DNA of 43,478 bases, taken from Candidatus Thiomargarita nelsonii (GTDB taxonomy: Bacteria; Pseudomonadota; Gammaproteobacteria; Beggiatoales; Beggiatoaceae). Shown one piece after another: positions 6,425-15,013 of this stretch; position 1 is the stretch's first letter, and every line of letters begins with the position of its first letter. Under the pieces are notes generated by a model. The model was given only the letters and a program-made list of their open reading frames with translations. It had not been told where the DNA came from and did no database searches. The stretch spans positions 1-43,478 of the forward strand of contig JSZA02000044.1 in NCBI GenBank assembly GCA_000785145.2, written 5' to 3'. The translations under genes were made by a program, and so were the position numbers.

Positions 6425-8659
6425 ATGTGTGGATTAGCTGGTTTATTTTCAAAAAACGGAGAGATCGGTTCTGAAATTGAACCGATTTTGCGTACCATGG
6501 GCAATCAGATTGCCTATCGTGGTCCCGATGATGAACAGATTTTTATCAATGCCCAATTTGGGGCCGTTTTTCGCCGGCTGTCGATTGTTGATGTGGCGGG
6601 CGGTAGACAACCACTGTTCAACGAAGACGGTTCGCTGATGTTGATGGTTAATGGTGAAATTTATAACCATCACGATTTGAAATCACGCTTGAAAGAACAA
6701 CACCAGTTTCGGACTCAATCGGATTGTGAAATCATTCTGCATCTTTATGAGGAAAAAGGCGAAAATTTTCTTGACGATTTAAACGGTATGTTTGCCCTGG
6801 TTTTGTGGGATAAGAGAAAGCAAAGGCTCATCCTAGCGCGTGATCGTTTGGGCATCAAACCTTTATACTATACGGAGTCAAACCAGCGATTGCTTTTTGG
6901 TTCTGAAATCAAAGCTTTATTGGCGTACCCGGATTGTCCCCGTGAATTTGATTGGGTTGAAGCTTTAAGTTATCAGCATCAGCGGATGTATCCTGACGAT
7001 TTTTTGCCCTCTTTTTTTAAAGATATTAACTATCTGCCAGCGGGTAGCTTATTGATTGCGGATGCGCCGGCAAATAATATCACAGTTAAACGGTATTGGA
7101 GCTTGCCTGATGAAGACTATGCGTTGGATACTCGCACGGAGCAAGAAATTATTGCGGGATACGGAGAATTGCTGGCGGATTCTGTTAAATTGCGCCTGAT
7201 GGCTGATGTGGAAGTGGGGCTGTTTTTGAGCGGTGGTATTGACTCCGTGTCTGTGGCTGCGTTAGCCTCCCCTTTTCAGAAACTCCATACTTTTTCGGTG
7301 CTGAGTCAGAGTACCTTTCAGAATGGTGACGCGAGGGCTGGACATATCGCTGCGAAACATTTGGACATGCCCAATCATCAGATATTGTATTCATGGCATG
7401 ATAATCCTTTTACGCCAGAACATTGGAAATCGTTGCTCTGGTTGTGTGAAACGCCTTTATGTAATGCGGAGCATCTGTATAAATATCATTTGCATCGTTA
7501 TGCCAAACATCTGCGCCCAGCACTGAAAGTCATTTTGTTAGGGCAGGGCAGTGATGAATTTAATGGTGGTTATTCTGTTAATTATGTCAAAGACTATCGT
7601 CCTGATTTGAATGAAGAAGAAAGAAATTGGTCAACTTTTATAAATATTTTTGGCGATTTTGAAAAAGATGCGCTTATTTCCGGTGCTAATACCAATTTAG
7701 CGCAATACGGTGGAGTGCTGACAAAAGGCTTTTTGGCTTCAGGCAGTCGGCAAACCCATTATCGCCATCCTTGGCTTTATTATGTCAATATGCATTTGCA
7801 AAGTCTGCAAATGTACAACCTTTGGCATGAAGATCGGACGGCAGCGGGAAATAGTATTGAAAATCGGGTGCCTTTTTTGGATCACCGTTTGGTTGAATAT
7901 ACGATGAAAATACCGCCGCAAAAGTATGAGGCATTGTTTTGGGATAAAGCGATTTTACGGCGGGCGATGCAGGATCGGTTGCCGCTTGAATTGAGCCAAC
8001 GTCCCAAGTGTCCGTTTTTTTATGGTGAGGATGTGCGTTACACTCGGCGGATGTTGTATAATCTTTTGAGGGCGGATGACAGTGCTTTAATCAGAGAGGC
8101 TTTTTTTGAGGCAGATGGTTTGCCTTTTGATAGGCAAGCAATTGAAGGACTGATAACTGATATTCCAGAAGAGCCTGAATATAGTTTATTAGAGTCGTTA
8201 TTACCCTTGGTTAATATGGGACTTTTGGCGAAAATGGCGCAAGCTCCGGTTAGCCAGCATCATGCGGATTCCATTGGGCTGTTGCCGGAGATAAGGATTG
8301 AGAATTGGGAGGAGCAAGCGGATAATTTGGCTCTACAATTGGCGATTAGACGAGAAAAGGCTGAGTTATTAGATCGAATGGTGGCATTGAAGCCGGGCAC
8401 GCGGTTATTGAAATTTGATCAGATTTCAGAAGATAGTGCCTATTCTTATATTTCGGTTAATGACAAAATTGAATATGAATTGTCTGAGGCTGAAATGAAA
8501 GATTGGCTGGCGGTGTTGCGAAGAATTGATGGTAAACGTTCAATCAATGAGATTATTTCTGAACTCGGTATGCCGGCTTCAAAAATCCGCAAGCATTTGG
8601 AGGAAGCTCTTGATTATGGGATTGTTAGTTTTTTAGATGAACCAACACCAAAAACGTAG
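6425..8659 (+). CDS. Asparagine-synthetase-like amidotransferase with PqqD-like C-terminal domain
   Basis: A 744-residue ATP-dependent amidotransferase. The glutaminase domain is complete: nucleophile Cys2 in MCGLAGLF, RGPD (32-35), RLSIVD (51-56) and NGEIYN (76-81). The synthetase domain has the PP-loop SGGIDS (269-274) and later GQGSDE and ENRVPFLDHRL motifs. After about residue 650 comes an extra domain, LKPGTRLL...IDGKRSINEIISEL...LEEALDYGIVSFL, which resembles the PqqD/RiPP-recognition fold. AsnB proper is about 550-630 residues and lacks it. Such a fusion suggests that the carboxylate acceptor is a peptide bound by the C-terminal domain, plausibly the precursor at 4910. Ribosome site is weak. 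The gene lies 1.3 kb from the precursor because mobile repeats and an intron-like segment separate them. Confidence 0.85.
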   Translation: MCGLAGLFSKNGEIGSEIEPILRTMGNQIAYRGPDDEQIFINAQFGAVFRRLSIVDVAGGRQPLFNEDGSLMLMVNGEIYNHHDLKSRLKEQHQFRTQSDCEIILHLYEEKGENFLDDLNGMFALVLWDKRKQRLILARDRLGIKPLYYTESNQRLLFGSEIKALLAYPDCPREFDWVEALSYQHQRMYPDDFLPSFFKDINYLPAGSLLIADAPANNITVKRYWSLPDEDYALDTRTEQEIIAGYGELLADSVKLRLMADVEVGLFLSGGIDSVSVAALASPFQKLHTFSVLSQSTFQNGDARAGHIAAKHLDMPNHQILYSWHDNPFTPEHWKSLLWLCETPLCNAEHLYKYHLHRYAKHLRPALKVILLGQGSDEFNGGYSVNYVKDYRPDLNEEERNWSTFINIFGDFEKDALISGANTNLAQYGGVLTKGFLASGSRQTHYRHPWLYYVNMHLQSLQMYNLWHEDRTAAGNSIENRVPFLDHRLVEYTMKIPPQKYEALFWDKAILRRAMQDRLPLELSQRPKCPFFYGEDVRYTRRMLYNLLRADDSALIREAFFEADGLPFDRQAIEGLITDIPEEPEYSLLESLLPLVNMGLLAKMAQAPVSQHHADSIGLLPEIRIENWEEQADNLALQLAIRREKAELLDRMVALKPGTRLLKFDQISEDSAYSYISVNDKIEYELSEAEMKDWLAVLRRIDGKRSINEIISELGMPASKIRKHLEEALDYGIVSFLDEPTPKT

Positions 8660-8826
8660 CCTCAGCAAAAGGCACGGGGGCTGTCCGCATGTCAATGCCA
8701 TAAATTCCTGTTGTCCCGACGCCAGGAGGGATCATCATACTGCCCACCCTACAATCCCTACAATCCCTGTCGTCTTTGGGCTTAACTTAATGGCATTGTC
8801 CTATCGTCGGGATGACAATGCTAGAT
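8660..8826. repeat. Degenerate repeat cluster between amidotransferase and AAA ATPase
   Basis: This gap contains a decayed MITE (ATGCCATAA near 8696 and CTTAACTTAATGGCATTG at about 8783-8800), copies of the CCCGACGCCAGGAGGGAT / TATCGTCGGGATGACAATGC repeat, and nothing that looks coding. Confidence 0.6.
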
Positions 8827-10146
8827 TCAGACATCGAATTTTCCCAAATCATCTAAAGATAAACCACGATATTCAAAAGTATAGCCTTTTAAATGCTGTT
8901 CTAGCTTGCCGGCTTTTTCTTTTAACTGGCTTAGGCGAATATGCTTGGGGTTACGTTTAACTTCGGCTATCAATGCGGTTTTATCCAGTTCATTCAGTGC
9001 CACAATATCAATTTCGTTTTTGTTTCCCGCTTCCCAGTAGTTGCCGATAACACTGTAGCGACCATTGTTCGCCAGTTGCTCTTGAAACAAACGTTCTAGC
9101 CAATGACCACTGTAAGTGGCAAAATCCCGCTGAATCACTTGCTGTAAAAATTTAAAATTACCGATTTCAACAGCACTACGATAATGATGCACAAAACGAA
9201 ACCAGAAACTTAAAAAGGCATCCTGAATACGATATTTCACTTGGCGAGTATTGGGTTTTGATAAGATAGGAACAATTCGCCGAATAATCTCAAATTCCCG
9301 TTCTAAGCGTTGCAGATAAGGCCCCACTGAGGTTTCCAAAACCGATTCAATTTGGCTGCGGCTAGTCTTTCCATTTGCAATACAAGCAAGAATAGAGAAA
9401 TAAGTATTCTGCTCACCGCCAAACTCTTCAGCAAGACGATACTTTCCTTCTTCAATGACTAGGCTATGTTCACTCAACCATTGCTGCCAAAATTCAGAAT
9501 TCACATCTGTTCTGCTCAGCCAATCTAAATATTTAGGTACTCCACCACTTAATGTGTACCAAATCAACCAGTTTTCTGGGCTAAAGCGATTTTGGTCTTT
9601 TAGCAATTCAGCAATATAAAGCGGCTTAAGTGGTTGCAGGTTGAGACGATTATCCGCACGTCCGAACAAAGGTTCTTTGCTGTCTTGAAATATTTTTGTC
9701 ATGAGTGAATATAAAGATCCACAACAAATGAGGTGTATGCGACTTTGTAAACGATTTTGATCCCAAAGGTTTTGCAGATCGGAGAAAAAGCCGTTGTTAA
9801 GACGGGCAATATCCTGAAATTCATCCAATATAACTGTTAAAGGATGTTGCTTTGTATATTCAAATAGGATGGATAGGATATCGCTTAATCGTTTGGGCTT
9901 GCCGAAAATGGGGATGTCTAGCTGTGTGCGTATATGTGAGGCAAACTCTTCACAAAGCAATGGTTCAGATTTGCGTGAAATGAACAGGTAAAGTGCCTTT
10001 TTGTTTTGATAGACTTGTTGAAGTAGTGCTGTTTTACCCACACGGCGGCGACCTAGCAATAACGTTAGATTTGATTGCCCTTCCTCTGCTTGTTGTGACC
10101 ATTTTAATAGCTGTTTGGTTTCTGTTTCACGGTTATAAAATTTCAT
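8827..10146 (-). CDS. AAA+ ATPase with DUF234-type nuclease-like C-terminus
   Basis: A 439-residue ATPase of the prokaryotic 'ATP-binding protein/DUF234' family: MKFYNRETE at the start, Walker A LLGRRRVGKTALLQ, Walker B LTVILDEFQDIA, arginine-rich sensor region FGRADNRLNLQPL, and a C-terminal PD-(D/E)XK-like segment NEIDIVALNELDKTALIAEVKRN. I take the ATG at 10146 because family members begin almost exactly at M-x-F-x-x-R-E-x-E; an upstream in-frame start would add 31 residues without similarity. It sits between the amidotransferase and the second exporter but has no obvious biosynthetic role and may simply have inserted there. Cellular function of the family is poorly known. Confidence 0.85.
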   Translation of the reverse strand: MKFYNRETETKQLLKWSQQAEEGQSNLTLLLGRRRVGKTALLQQVYQNKKALYLFISRKSEPLLCEEFASHIRTQLDIPIFGKPKRLSDILSILFEYTKQHPLTVILDEFQDIARLNNGFFSDLQNLWDQNRLQSRIHLICCGSLYSLMTKIFQDSKEPLFGRADNRLNLQPLKPLYIAELLKDQNRFSPENWLIWYTLSGGVPKYLDWLSRTDVNSEFWQQWLSEHSLVIEEGKYRLAEEFGGEQNTYFSILACIANGKTSRSQIESVLETSVGPYLQRLEREFEIIRRIVPILSKPNTRQVKYRIQDAFLSFWFRFVHHYRSAVEIGNFKFLQQVIQRDFATYSGHWLERLFQEQLANNGRYSVIGNYWEAGNKNEIDIVALNELDKTALIAEVKRNPKHIRLSQLKEKAGKLEQHLKGYTFEYRGLSLDDLGKFDV

Positions 10147-10443
10147 TAAAATATTGTAACACATATTACTGTAATAAAAATGACAGTAATATTTGGGAAT
10201 GCCTTTTTTTTTGCCCAGTATGTCGGTGCTGGTGGGCAACTAGAAAAATACTTGACACTCTTTAGAAAAGTTGTGTATATTTCACACGTTTACTCATTTG
10301 AAAGTAATTCAATTAGTTAGTAGGCTTTAGCCTACTTGAGCCCATTGATGCCAGAAATTTATTTCAAGGCATCTTTTGAAGTGGCCTGAAAACTTCCGCC
10401 CTCCTGCACTAGGTACTTACCGGAAATTTCCATGCCAATCTCC
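10147..10443. other. Intergenic region with promoter-like and terminator-like relics
   Basis: No gene seen. It holds ATTTGGGAATGCCTTTTTTT, the right arm of the precursor-gene terminator, at about 10190; a TTGACA (10252-10257) and TATATT (10276-10281) pair with 18-nt spacing; a 32-nt match to 1059-1090; and a GTAGGCTTTAGCCTAC hairpin at 10320-10335. It may preserve the flanks of a lost precursor-like gene. Confidence 0.4.
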
Positions 10444-10547
10444 TAGTACAACGGATTTGGGGATTGAACGGATTGAAAAGTACCTCATTTGAAAATGTTT
10501 CAACACCAGCTTGAAAAATCAGTTTATTCCGCTAATCCGTTGTACTA
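10444..10547. repeat. Inverted-repeat element with TAGTACAACGGATT ends
   Basis: TAGTACAACGGATT on the left and AATCCGTTGTACTA on the right delimit about 104 bp without coding potential. It shares its ends, in opposite orientation, with the element at 883-995. No clear target duplication. Confidence 0.6.
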
Positions 10548-10588
10548 AATTTAACTTGTTAATTATCTGGCAGCTTACCGATAACTGA

Positions 10589-12715
10589 CTAAGGATGTGC
10601 AATCACCAACAAAGTCGATGCACGGCGTAACACACATTCCAAAGCACGTTTAAGATTTTCCGGATCCAGTGCCGCAAAACTTTCATCTAAAATAATCAAA
10701 TCTGCTTGTTGGAGGATAGCACGAGCAATATACAACCGACTGCGTTCACCGTGAGACAATTGCCAGCCACTTTCGCCAACCATTTGCTGAAATCCCGCCG
10801 GCATCCGTTCAAGCAAATCGCCAAGCCCCAATTCCTCACATAAAGCTTCAGCCTCCATCAAATCTTCCTGCAATGGAGGCCAACGCCGCCCCATCAACAG
10901 ATTAAACAGAAATGTTTCAGTAAAGACATGATTTTCATGAAATTGTGGAGCCGTCACGATTTTTTTTCGCCAAGTTTTGATACCCAGCCTTTGCTGAGTT
11001 ATACCCCAATATAATAATTCGCCTGATTCTGGCACCAGCAAACCCGCTAATAGAGCAGATAAAGTAGATTTTCCTCCGCCAGAAGGCCCTTCCAATAATA
11101 AGCGATCACCTTGTTGGATTTCTAGCTGACAAGCTTGCAAAACCGGCTCAGCATTGGCATGATAGCGGAAACTTAAATCCCGCGTACTTAAAAGTGCCGA
11201 CTTCTTTTTAATTTGGCTTGGCAAAATAAATTGAGAAGAGGACCGTTTTTGACCGCGAGTCGCGGCATGGAAAAGCGGAGCCACTTGTTTCCATGTAATC
11301 ATAACACTGATAAAACTGGATAAACCAGTGACAAAATGGCTTAAAGCTTGCGAAGCCAGAAAAATACCGCCTAAACTAATTGCTAAAGCTGCTGAGGCTG
11401 CTGGTGCCGTAATAAAAGTGTAAAACACACCTAATAGCCCCACAATCAGCCAACCACGTCCCACAATAGCTTTGATAATGATATTAAAACGATCAACTCC
11501 TTCTGAATAATGCAGATAGCGTTCCAGAAATTGATCTTCATCATCATGCCAATGATCAGGGGCTTCCTGCGCCAAACGGGTGCGATGCCCTACCATGCGT
11601 TCCACCAAATCGTTGGTCATTTCCCGGTAAAAAGTCACCCATTCATTGGAATGTAGATAATAATACCAGCACAACCAGCCACTCAATGCCAACCAACCTA
11701 ATAGTAACAAAGCATGAAAAATTCCCCCAGCCCCGAAAGCTAAAACGCCGATAGCAATAAAAAGTTCCAATATAGCAATCACAGTCATTAATCCACCACC
11801 CAAAGCCAGCGATTCTAAAGAAGCCGCCTCCATCACCTGCCCCAAAAATTGCCCAGAACCTTGATGACGAATTTCGTTTGGCTCTAGTTGCAAAATACCG
11901 TACAACAGACGTTGTTTAAACAAACTACCCAAATTGAGAGAAAATAGGTTTTCCGTCCAGACACTCAATAATTGTACCGGAATTGCCGTGAATAATAGCA
12001 AAGCCCAAGCCGACATCCAAGCCCACTCGAAATGGCCATCTAATGCGCCTCTGCCAACCAGCCACCATTCCAGCAATATCAACAATTGTCCGATAAAATT
12101 CGCGCCAAGAATGATTAATAATTGACGTGGCAAGCGGGCATAACGCATATGTTTAAGAAAATCATCCCCCGGAGAGAGACGCAAGAGCCAACAGCCACCA
12201 ATCGGCATTGAACCCAGTTGTTCACGTAAAATAGCCGTTTGAGTAGCCGCTTGTCGTTCATCAGGGACATTAGCCTCGGAGAGTAATGTAGCAATCGTTG
12301 GGGCAATGGGGGCTTCCAAGTCAGAAGCCAATACATCTCGCAAATGATTGGGATCAAGGAGCTGCACTTTATTGTTAGGCGTAATAACCTTAATGCCTGT
12401 TTCGCCACCTTTAAGTACCGCCAAAAACAATGGTGTTGCATCGCTCGGTAAGCGAATCAAAGCAGGGCCAATTTGTTGTATTCTTTGTTCCAGTTCCCCA
12501 TAAGCTATTTCTACCGCCTCAGATTCAATACCCATCTGTTCGGTAGTGGCGACCATCCATTGGTCAATAATGTGATCATCCGCAGGGCCATGATAAGCTG
12601 ACAAAGTTTCGGACAAACGAGAAAGTAAGCCAGCCTTTTTAGCAAGTATTGACAGGGCTTGATGTAATTGTGATGCTCGCCATCCATAAGAAGTCAAATT
12701 TGGTGTGCTTTTCAT
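10589..12715 (-). CDS. Second peptide-type ABC exporter with degenerate C39-like domain
   Basis: A 708-residue permease-ATPase fusion. The N-terminal 180 residues include a C39-like strand pattern (GPALIRLPSDATPLFLAVLKGG then KVQLLDPNHL) but no catalytic Cys or His, so it should bind rather than cleave leaders, as in the ABC2 partner of two-exporter (NHLM-type) systems. Membrane helices span about 205-480. The ATPase has Walker A GPSGGGKST (about 543), signature LSHGERSRLYIARA (about 652, with LSHGE in place of LSGGQ), Walker B LIILDES and H-loop AHP, ending right there, so the C-terminal tail is short. It is 8.7 kb from the first exporter but plainly belongs to the same functional set. Confidence 0.85.
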   Translation of the reverse strand: MKSTPNLTSYGWRASQLHQALSILAKKAGLLSRLSETLSAYHGPADDHIIDQWMVATTEQMGIESEAVEIAYGELEQRIQQIGPALIRLPSDATPLFLAVLKGGETGIKVITPNNKVQLLDPNHLRDVLASDLEAPIAPTIATLLSEANVPDERQAATQTAILREQLGSMPIGGCWLLRLSPGDDFLKHMRYARLPRQLLIILGANFIGQLLILLEWWLVGRGALDGHFEWAWMSAWALLLFTAIPVQLLSVWTENLFSLNLGSLFKQRLLYGILQLEPNEIRHQGSGQFLGQVMEAASLESLALGGGLMTVIAILELFIAIGVLAFGAGGIFHALLLLGWLALSGWLCWYYYLHSNEWVTFYREMTNDLVERMVGHRTRLAQEAPDHWHDDEDQFLERYLHYSEGVDRFNIIIKAIVGRGWLIVGLLGVFYTFITAPAASAALAISLGGIFLASQALSHFVTGLSSFISVMITWKQVAPLFHAATRGQKRSSSQFILPSQIKKKSALLSTRDLSFRYHANAEPVLQACQLEIQQGDRLLLEGPSGGGKSTLSALLAGLLVPESGELLYWGITQQRLGIKTWRKKIVTAPQFHENHVFTETFLFNLLMGRRWPPLQEDLMEAEALCEELGLGDLLERMPAGFQQMVGESGWQLSHGERSRLYIARAILQQADLIILDESFAALDPENLKRALECVLRRASTLLVIAHP

Positions 12716-12735
12716 AAAAATAATCTAAATTTTTC

Positions 12736-12790
12736 AGGAGTCCAAGATTTATCTTGGACGAGCGCCCGTCAAGATAAATCTTCTTGACTC
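12736..12790. repeat. GGAGTCCAAGATTTATCTTGGAC palindrome, diverged double copy
   Basis: One intact palindrome (AGTCCAAGATTTATCTTGGAC minus a base) followed by a decayed inverted copy (TCAAGATAAATCTTCTTGA). It sits between the second exporter and the divergently oriented coaX fragment. Confidence 0.7.
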
Positions 12791-12901
12791 ACTTTATCAC
12801 GTAAATCCCTGTACTATATTTTACACCAAACCCGAAACGAAGTAAAATTCATGATTCAATACTTAGTATTGCTTGGGAAGTCACTCGTGGAAAATCCACT
12901 T

Positions 12902-13157
12902 ATGAAGCTATTAATCGACATGGGCAATAGTGCCATAAAATGGGCGAGCCTAAAACAAAAACGGCTCAGTACCCAAAAAGCTATCCCCTATCAAGGTGAT
13001 AGATTAGATAATCTATTAACACAGGCATGGCTCAAACTTGAAGTGCCTTCTCAAGGTATCTGGGTATCCAACGTAGCGGGTGCCCAAAAAGCTGAAATCC
13101 TCTCCCATTGGATAAAAACCCATTGGGGACTAAAACCGACTTTTATAAAAACATCTC
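12902..13157 (+). pseudogene. coaX: Type III pantothenate kinase (coaX) N-terminal fragment
   Basis: MKLLIDMGNSAIKWASLKQ is the start typical of type III pantothenate kinases (phosphate-binding motif D-x-G-N-S), which phosphorylate pantothenate in CoA synthesis. About 85 codons remain; the family runs about 250. The frame then enters a 98-bp MITE and stops inside it. I see no continuation of the kinase after the insertion (no GADR or catalytic Asp motif). An upstream ATG at 12851 would add residues outside the family pattern. Unless another pantothenate kinase exists elsewhere, the cell would need one. Confidence 0.75.
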
Positions 13158-13255
13158 GCTATAGTATTTCAGAAAATAGGAGTCCAAGATTTATCTTGGC
13201 TGTCCCAAGATAAATCTTGGACTCCTAGCAAAATTTTTATCTGAAAAGCTATAGC
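13158..13255. mobile_element. MITE carrying the CCAAGATAAATCTTGG palindrome, inserted in coaX
   Basis: Ends are GCTATAGTATTTCAGA and TCTGAAAAGCTATAGC, an imperfect terminal inverted repeat. The interior is AGGAGTCCAAGATTTATCTTGG, CTGT, then its inverse, then GCAAAATTTTT. A partial copy with the same left end and interior occurs at 35212-35287, which confirms that the flanks belong to the element and not to coaX. Confidence 0.75.
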
Positions 13256-13278
13256 ACCCACAAACATTAGGATTTATC

Positions 13279-13488
13279 TTGGACGTGTTTTATGGCGGTG
13301 TCGATTTTCCGTCAGATATTTGGCATCAAATCAGTGATGAGCCATTGCGCGTAGCGGATTTCCCGATACGAATTAGGACAGATATTGGATGTGTATTTGC
13401 AGGGCTGGAAACAAATAAAACCAATTTTGAATTGATTGAATTTTTAACTTGGCATGTATTATGCCAGTTAAAAAAACATGATATTTAG
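13279..13488 (+). pseudogene. Unrecognised short open frame, probable gene relic
   Basis: Sixty-nine codons ending in FELIEFLTWHVLCQLKKHDI. It starts on a TTG inside a CTTGGAC repeat remnant, with no ribosome site, so the upstream part is probably lost. I recognise no family. It ends 27 nt before the PP2C gene and reads in the same direction, so it may once have been the preceding operon member. Confidence 0.3.
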
Positions 13489-13514
13489 CATAACAAAAAA
13501 TTGGGAAGTCTAGT

Positions 13515-14360
13515 ATGTGCGTAGAAATCGTTTGCCGCACCGACACTGGGCAAGTTCGTGAGCATAACGAAGATTGCATTGGGGGTGATGAATCTTTGGG
13601 TCTTGCAATCGTTGCTGATGGTATGGGAGGCTATCAAGCAGGTGAAGTCGCGAGTGCAACAGCAGTCAAAATCATTATGGAACAATTAGAGTCACTTTTC
13701 AAAACCAGCTCTTATTTAAAACGTTATAGTGCCACCATGCTACTTGAGCAAGCTGTGCTCAAAGCTAATCAAGCGATTTACAAGATGGCAGAAAGCCAAA
13801 TTCACTATCGTGGTATGGGTACAACAGTCGTCGCTGTGTTATTTCATAATGATTTAATAAGCGTTGCTCATGTAGGTGATTCACGCTTATATCGGCTTCG
13901 CGGCAACGATTTTCGCCAATTGACCAAAGATCATTCGGTACTGCAAGATTTGATTGATTGTGGTTATTATACGCCCGAAAAAGCACGCCATTCTCAACAC
14001 CGGCACACGATAACACGGGCACTCGGCATTGAACAAAATGTGAATATTGAAATTCAAGAAGATAGAGTTTTAGAACAAGATATTTATTTGTTATGTTCTG
14101 ATGGTTTAAGCGATATGCTCGACGAGGATGAGATGCATACCATTGTCAGTAATCATTCACTTAAACAGGCAGGACAATTATTGATTGATGCGGCGAATAA
14201 TAAAGGGGGTAAAGATAATATTTCCTTGATTTTAGTGCGTCCTTTGCATACAAAGGGCAGGTTGCGAAGTTTGTTCAGTCTTTCGGGAAATAGTGGTTTT
14301 TCAGCACCCCTTAAGTTAAGGGGCAACCATAAAGGATTGCCCCTACAAAAGCGGCATTGA
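13515..14360 (+). CDS. PP2C-family (PPM) serine/threonine protein phosphatase
   Basis: Cytoplasmic metal-dependent phosphatase with the full motif series: RTDTGQVREHNEDC, VADGMGGYQAGE, AHVGDSRLYRLRG, TKDHSVLQDLI, LCSDGLSDML and NKGGKDNISLIL, including the metal-binding Asp residues. The core ends near residue 250. The last 20 residues (LKLRGNHKGLPLQKRH) are translated from a GGGGCAACC repeat and are not part of the family, so the native stop has been replaced by the element. GGGAAG lies at good distance before the ATG. Bacterial PP2Cs usually oppose Hanks-type kinases; no kinase is in the window. Confidence 0.93.
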   Translation: MCVEIVCRTDTGQVREHNEDCIGGDESLGLAIVADGMGGYQAGEVASATAVKIIMEQLESLFKTSSYLKRYSATMLLEQAVLKANQAIYKMAESQIHYRGMGTTVVAVLFHNDLISVAHVGDSRLYRLRGNDFRQLTKDHSVLQDLIDCGYYTPEKARHSQHRHTITRALGIEQNVNIEIQEDRVLEQDIYLLCSDGLSDMLDEDEMHTIVSNHSLKQAGQLLIDAANNKGGKDNISLILVRPLHTKGRLRSLFSLSGNSGFSAPLKLRGNHKGLPLQKRH

Positions 14361-14396
14361 AGGTAGGGGCAATCCCTTGTGGTTGCCCGCCCCTAC
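14307..14396. repeat. GGGGCAACCATAAAGGATTGCCCC inverted-repeat element
   Basis: TTAAGGGGCAACCATAAAGGATTGCCCCTACA is answered by GTAGGGGCAATCCCTTGTGGTTGCCC, forming a long hairpin between two convergent genes. Copies recur at about 21400-21465, 24763-24865, 24953-24978, 35143-35170 and 40748-40773. It overlaps the end of the PP2C gene and may act as a bidirectional terminator. Confidence 0.75.
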
Positions 14397-14399
14397 TAA

Positions 14400-15011
14400 T
14401 TATCTATCTTCAATAATATCCACCCCAGCTGGTGGCGTGAATCTAAATAATTTATAATTAAACTTATGATTTCGTTTAACTTGATGAAATAAAATGTTGG
14501 TCGTTTGCCCTAGATTGTCCACGAGTTCTAAATTCAGTAAAGTTTTACCCTGCAAATTGAGTCGCATACTATCAAACTGCGCCTGGGCATCTTTGGGAAG
14601 CAGTTCCAAGCGCGTCACTCCCCTTCGATAGGAAGGCAATTTATTAATAAAAAAATCTTCTTCTAACGCTTTTTGGCGGCTCAATAAAAAGGCAGGCGTT
14701 TTACCCAAAGCATTGTCTAGGTTTTTCACCGTGACTTGTTCTAAATCGCTGTCATATATCCAGACTTTTTGTCCATCTGCAACGATGAGCTGATCATACG
14801 GTTGTTGATAAACCCAACGAAACCTGTTGGGGCGTTGTACATACATTAAACCCTGCGACTTTTCTAATAGTTCTCCATTCTCATCGTAAATCAGTTGTTC
14901 AAATTGCGCGTATAAAGTATGCAAGTCTTCTAAGAAATACTCCAACGCCTCATGAGCATAAAGCCAGTGCGGTAAACAGCATAAAACAAGAAATAAGCAA
15001 TATCGTTTCAT
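14400..15011 (-). CDS. lolA: LolA-like outer-membrane lipoprotein carrier
   Basis: A 203-residue periplasmic protein with signal peptide MKRYCLFLVLCCLPHWLYA. The LolA core is readable: FEQLIYDENGELLEKSQGLMYVQRPNRFRW, QQPYDQLIVADGQKVWIYDSDLEQVTVK, FTPPAGVDII. It ferries lipoproteins from LolCDE to LolB, or is a LolA paralogue. I use the ATG at 15011, which gives a proper signal peptide and lies 2 nt after the stop of the thioredoxin-like gene; an overlapping upstream ATG adds five residues before it. Co-transcribed with that gene. Confidence 0.85.
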   Translation of the reverse strand: MKRYCLFLVLCCLPHWLYAHEALEYFLEDLHTLYAQFEQLIYDENGELLEKSQGLMYVQRPNRFRWVYQQPYDQLIVADGQKVWIYDSDLEQVTVKNLDNALGKTPAFLLSRQKALEEDFFINKLPSYRRGVTRLELLPKDAQAQFDSMRLNLQGKTLLNLELVDNLGQTTNILFHQVKRNHKFNYKLFRFTPPAGVDIIEDR

Positions 15012-15013
15012 TT

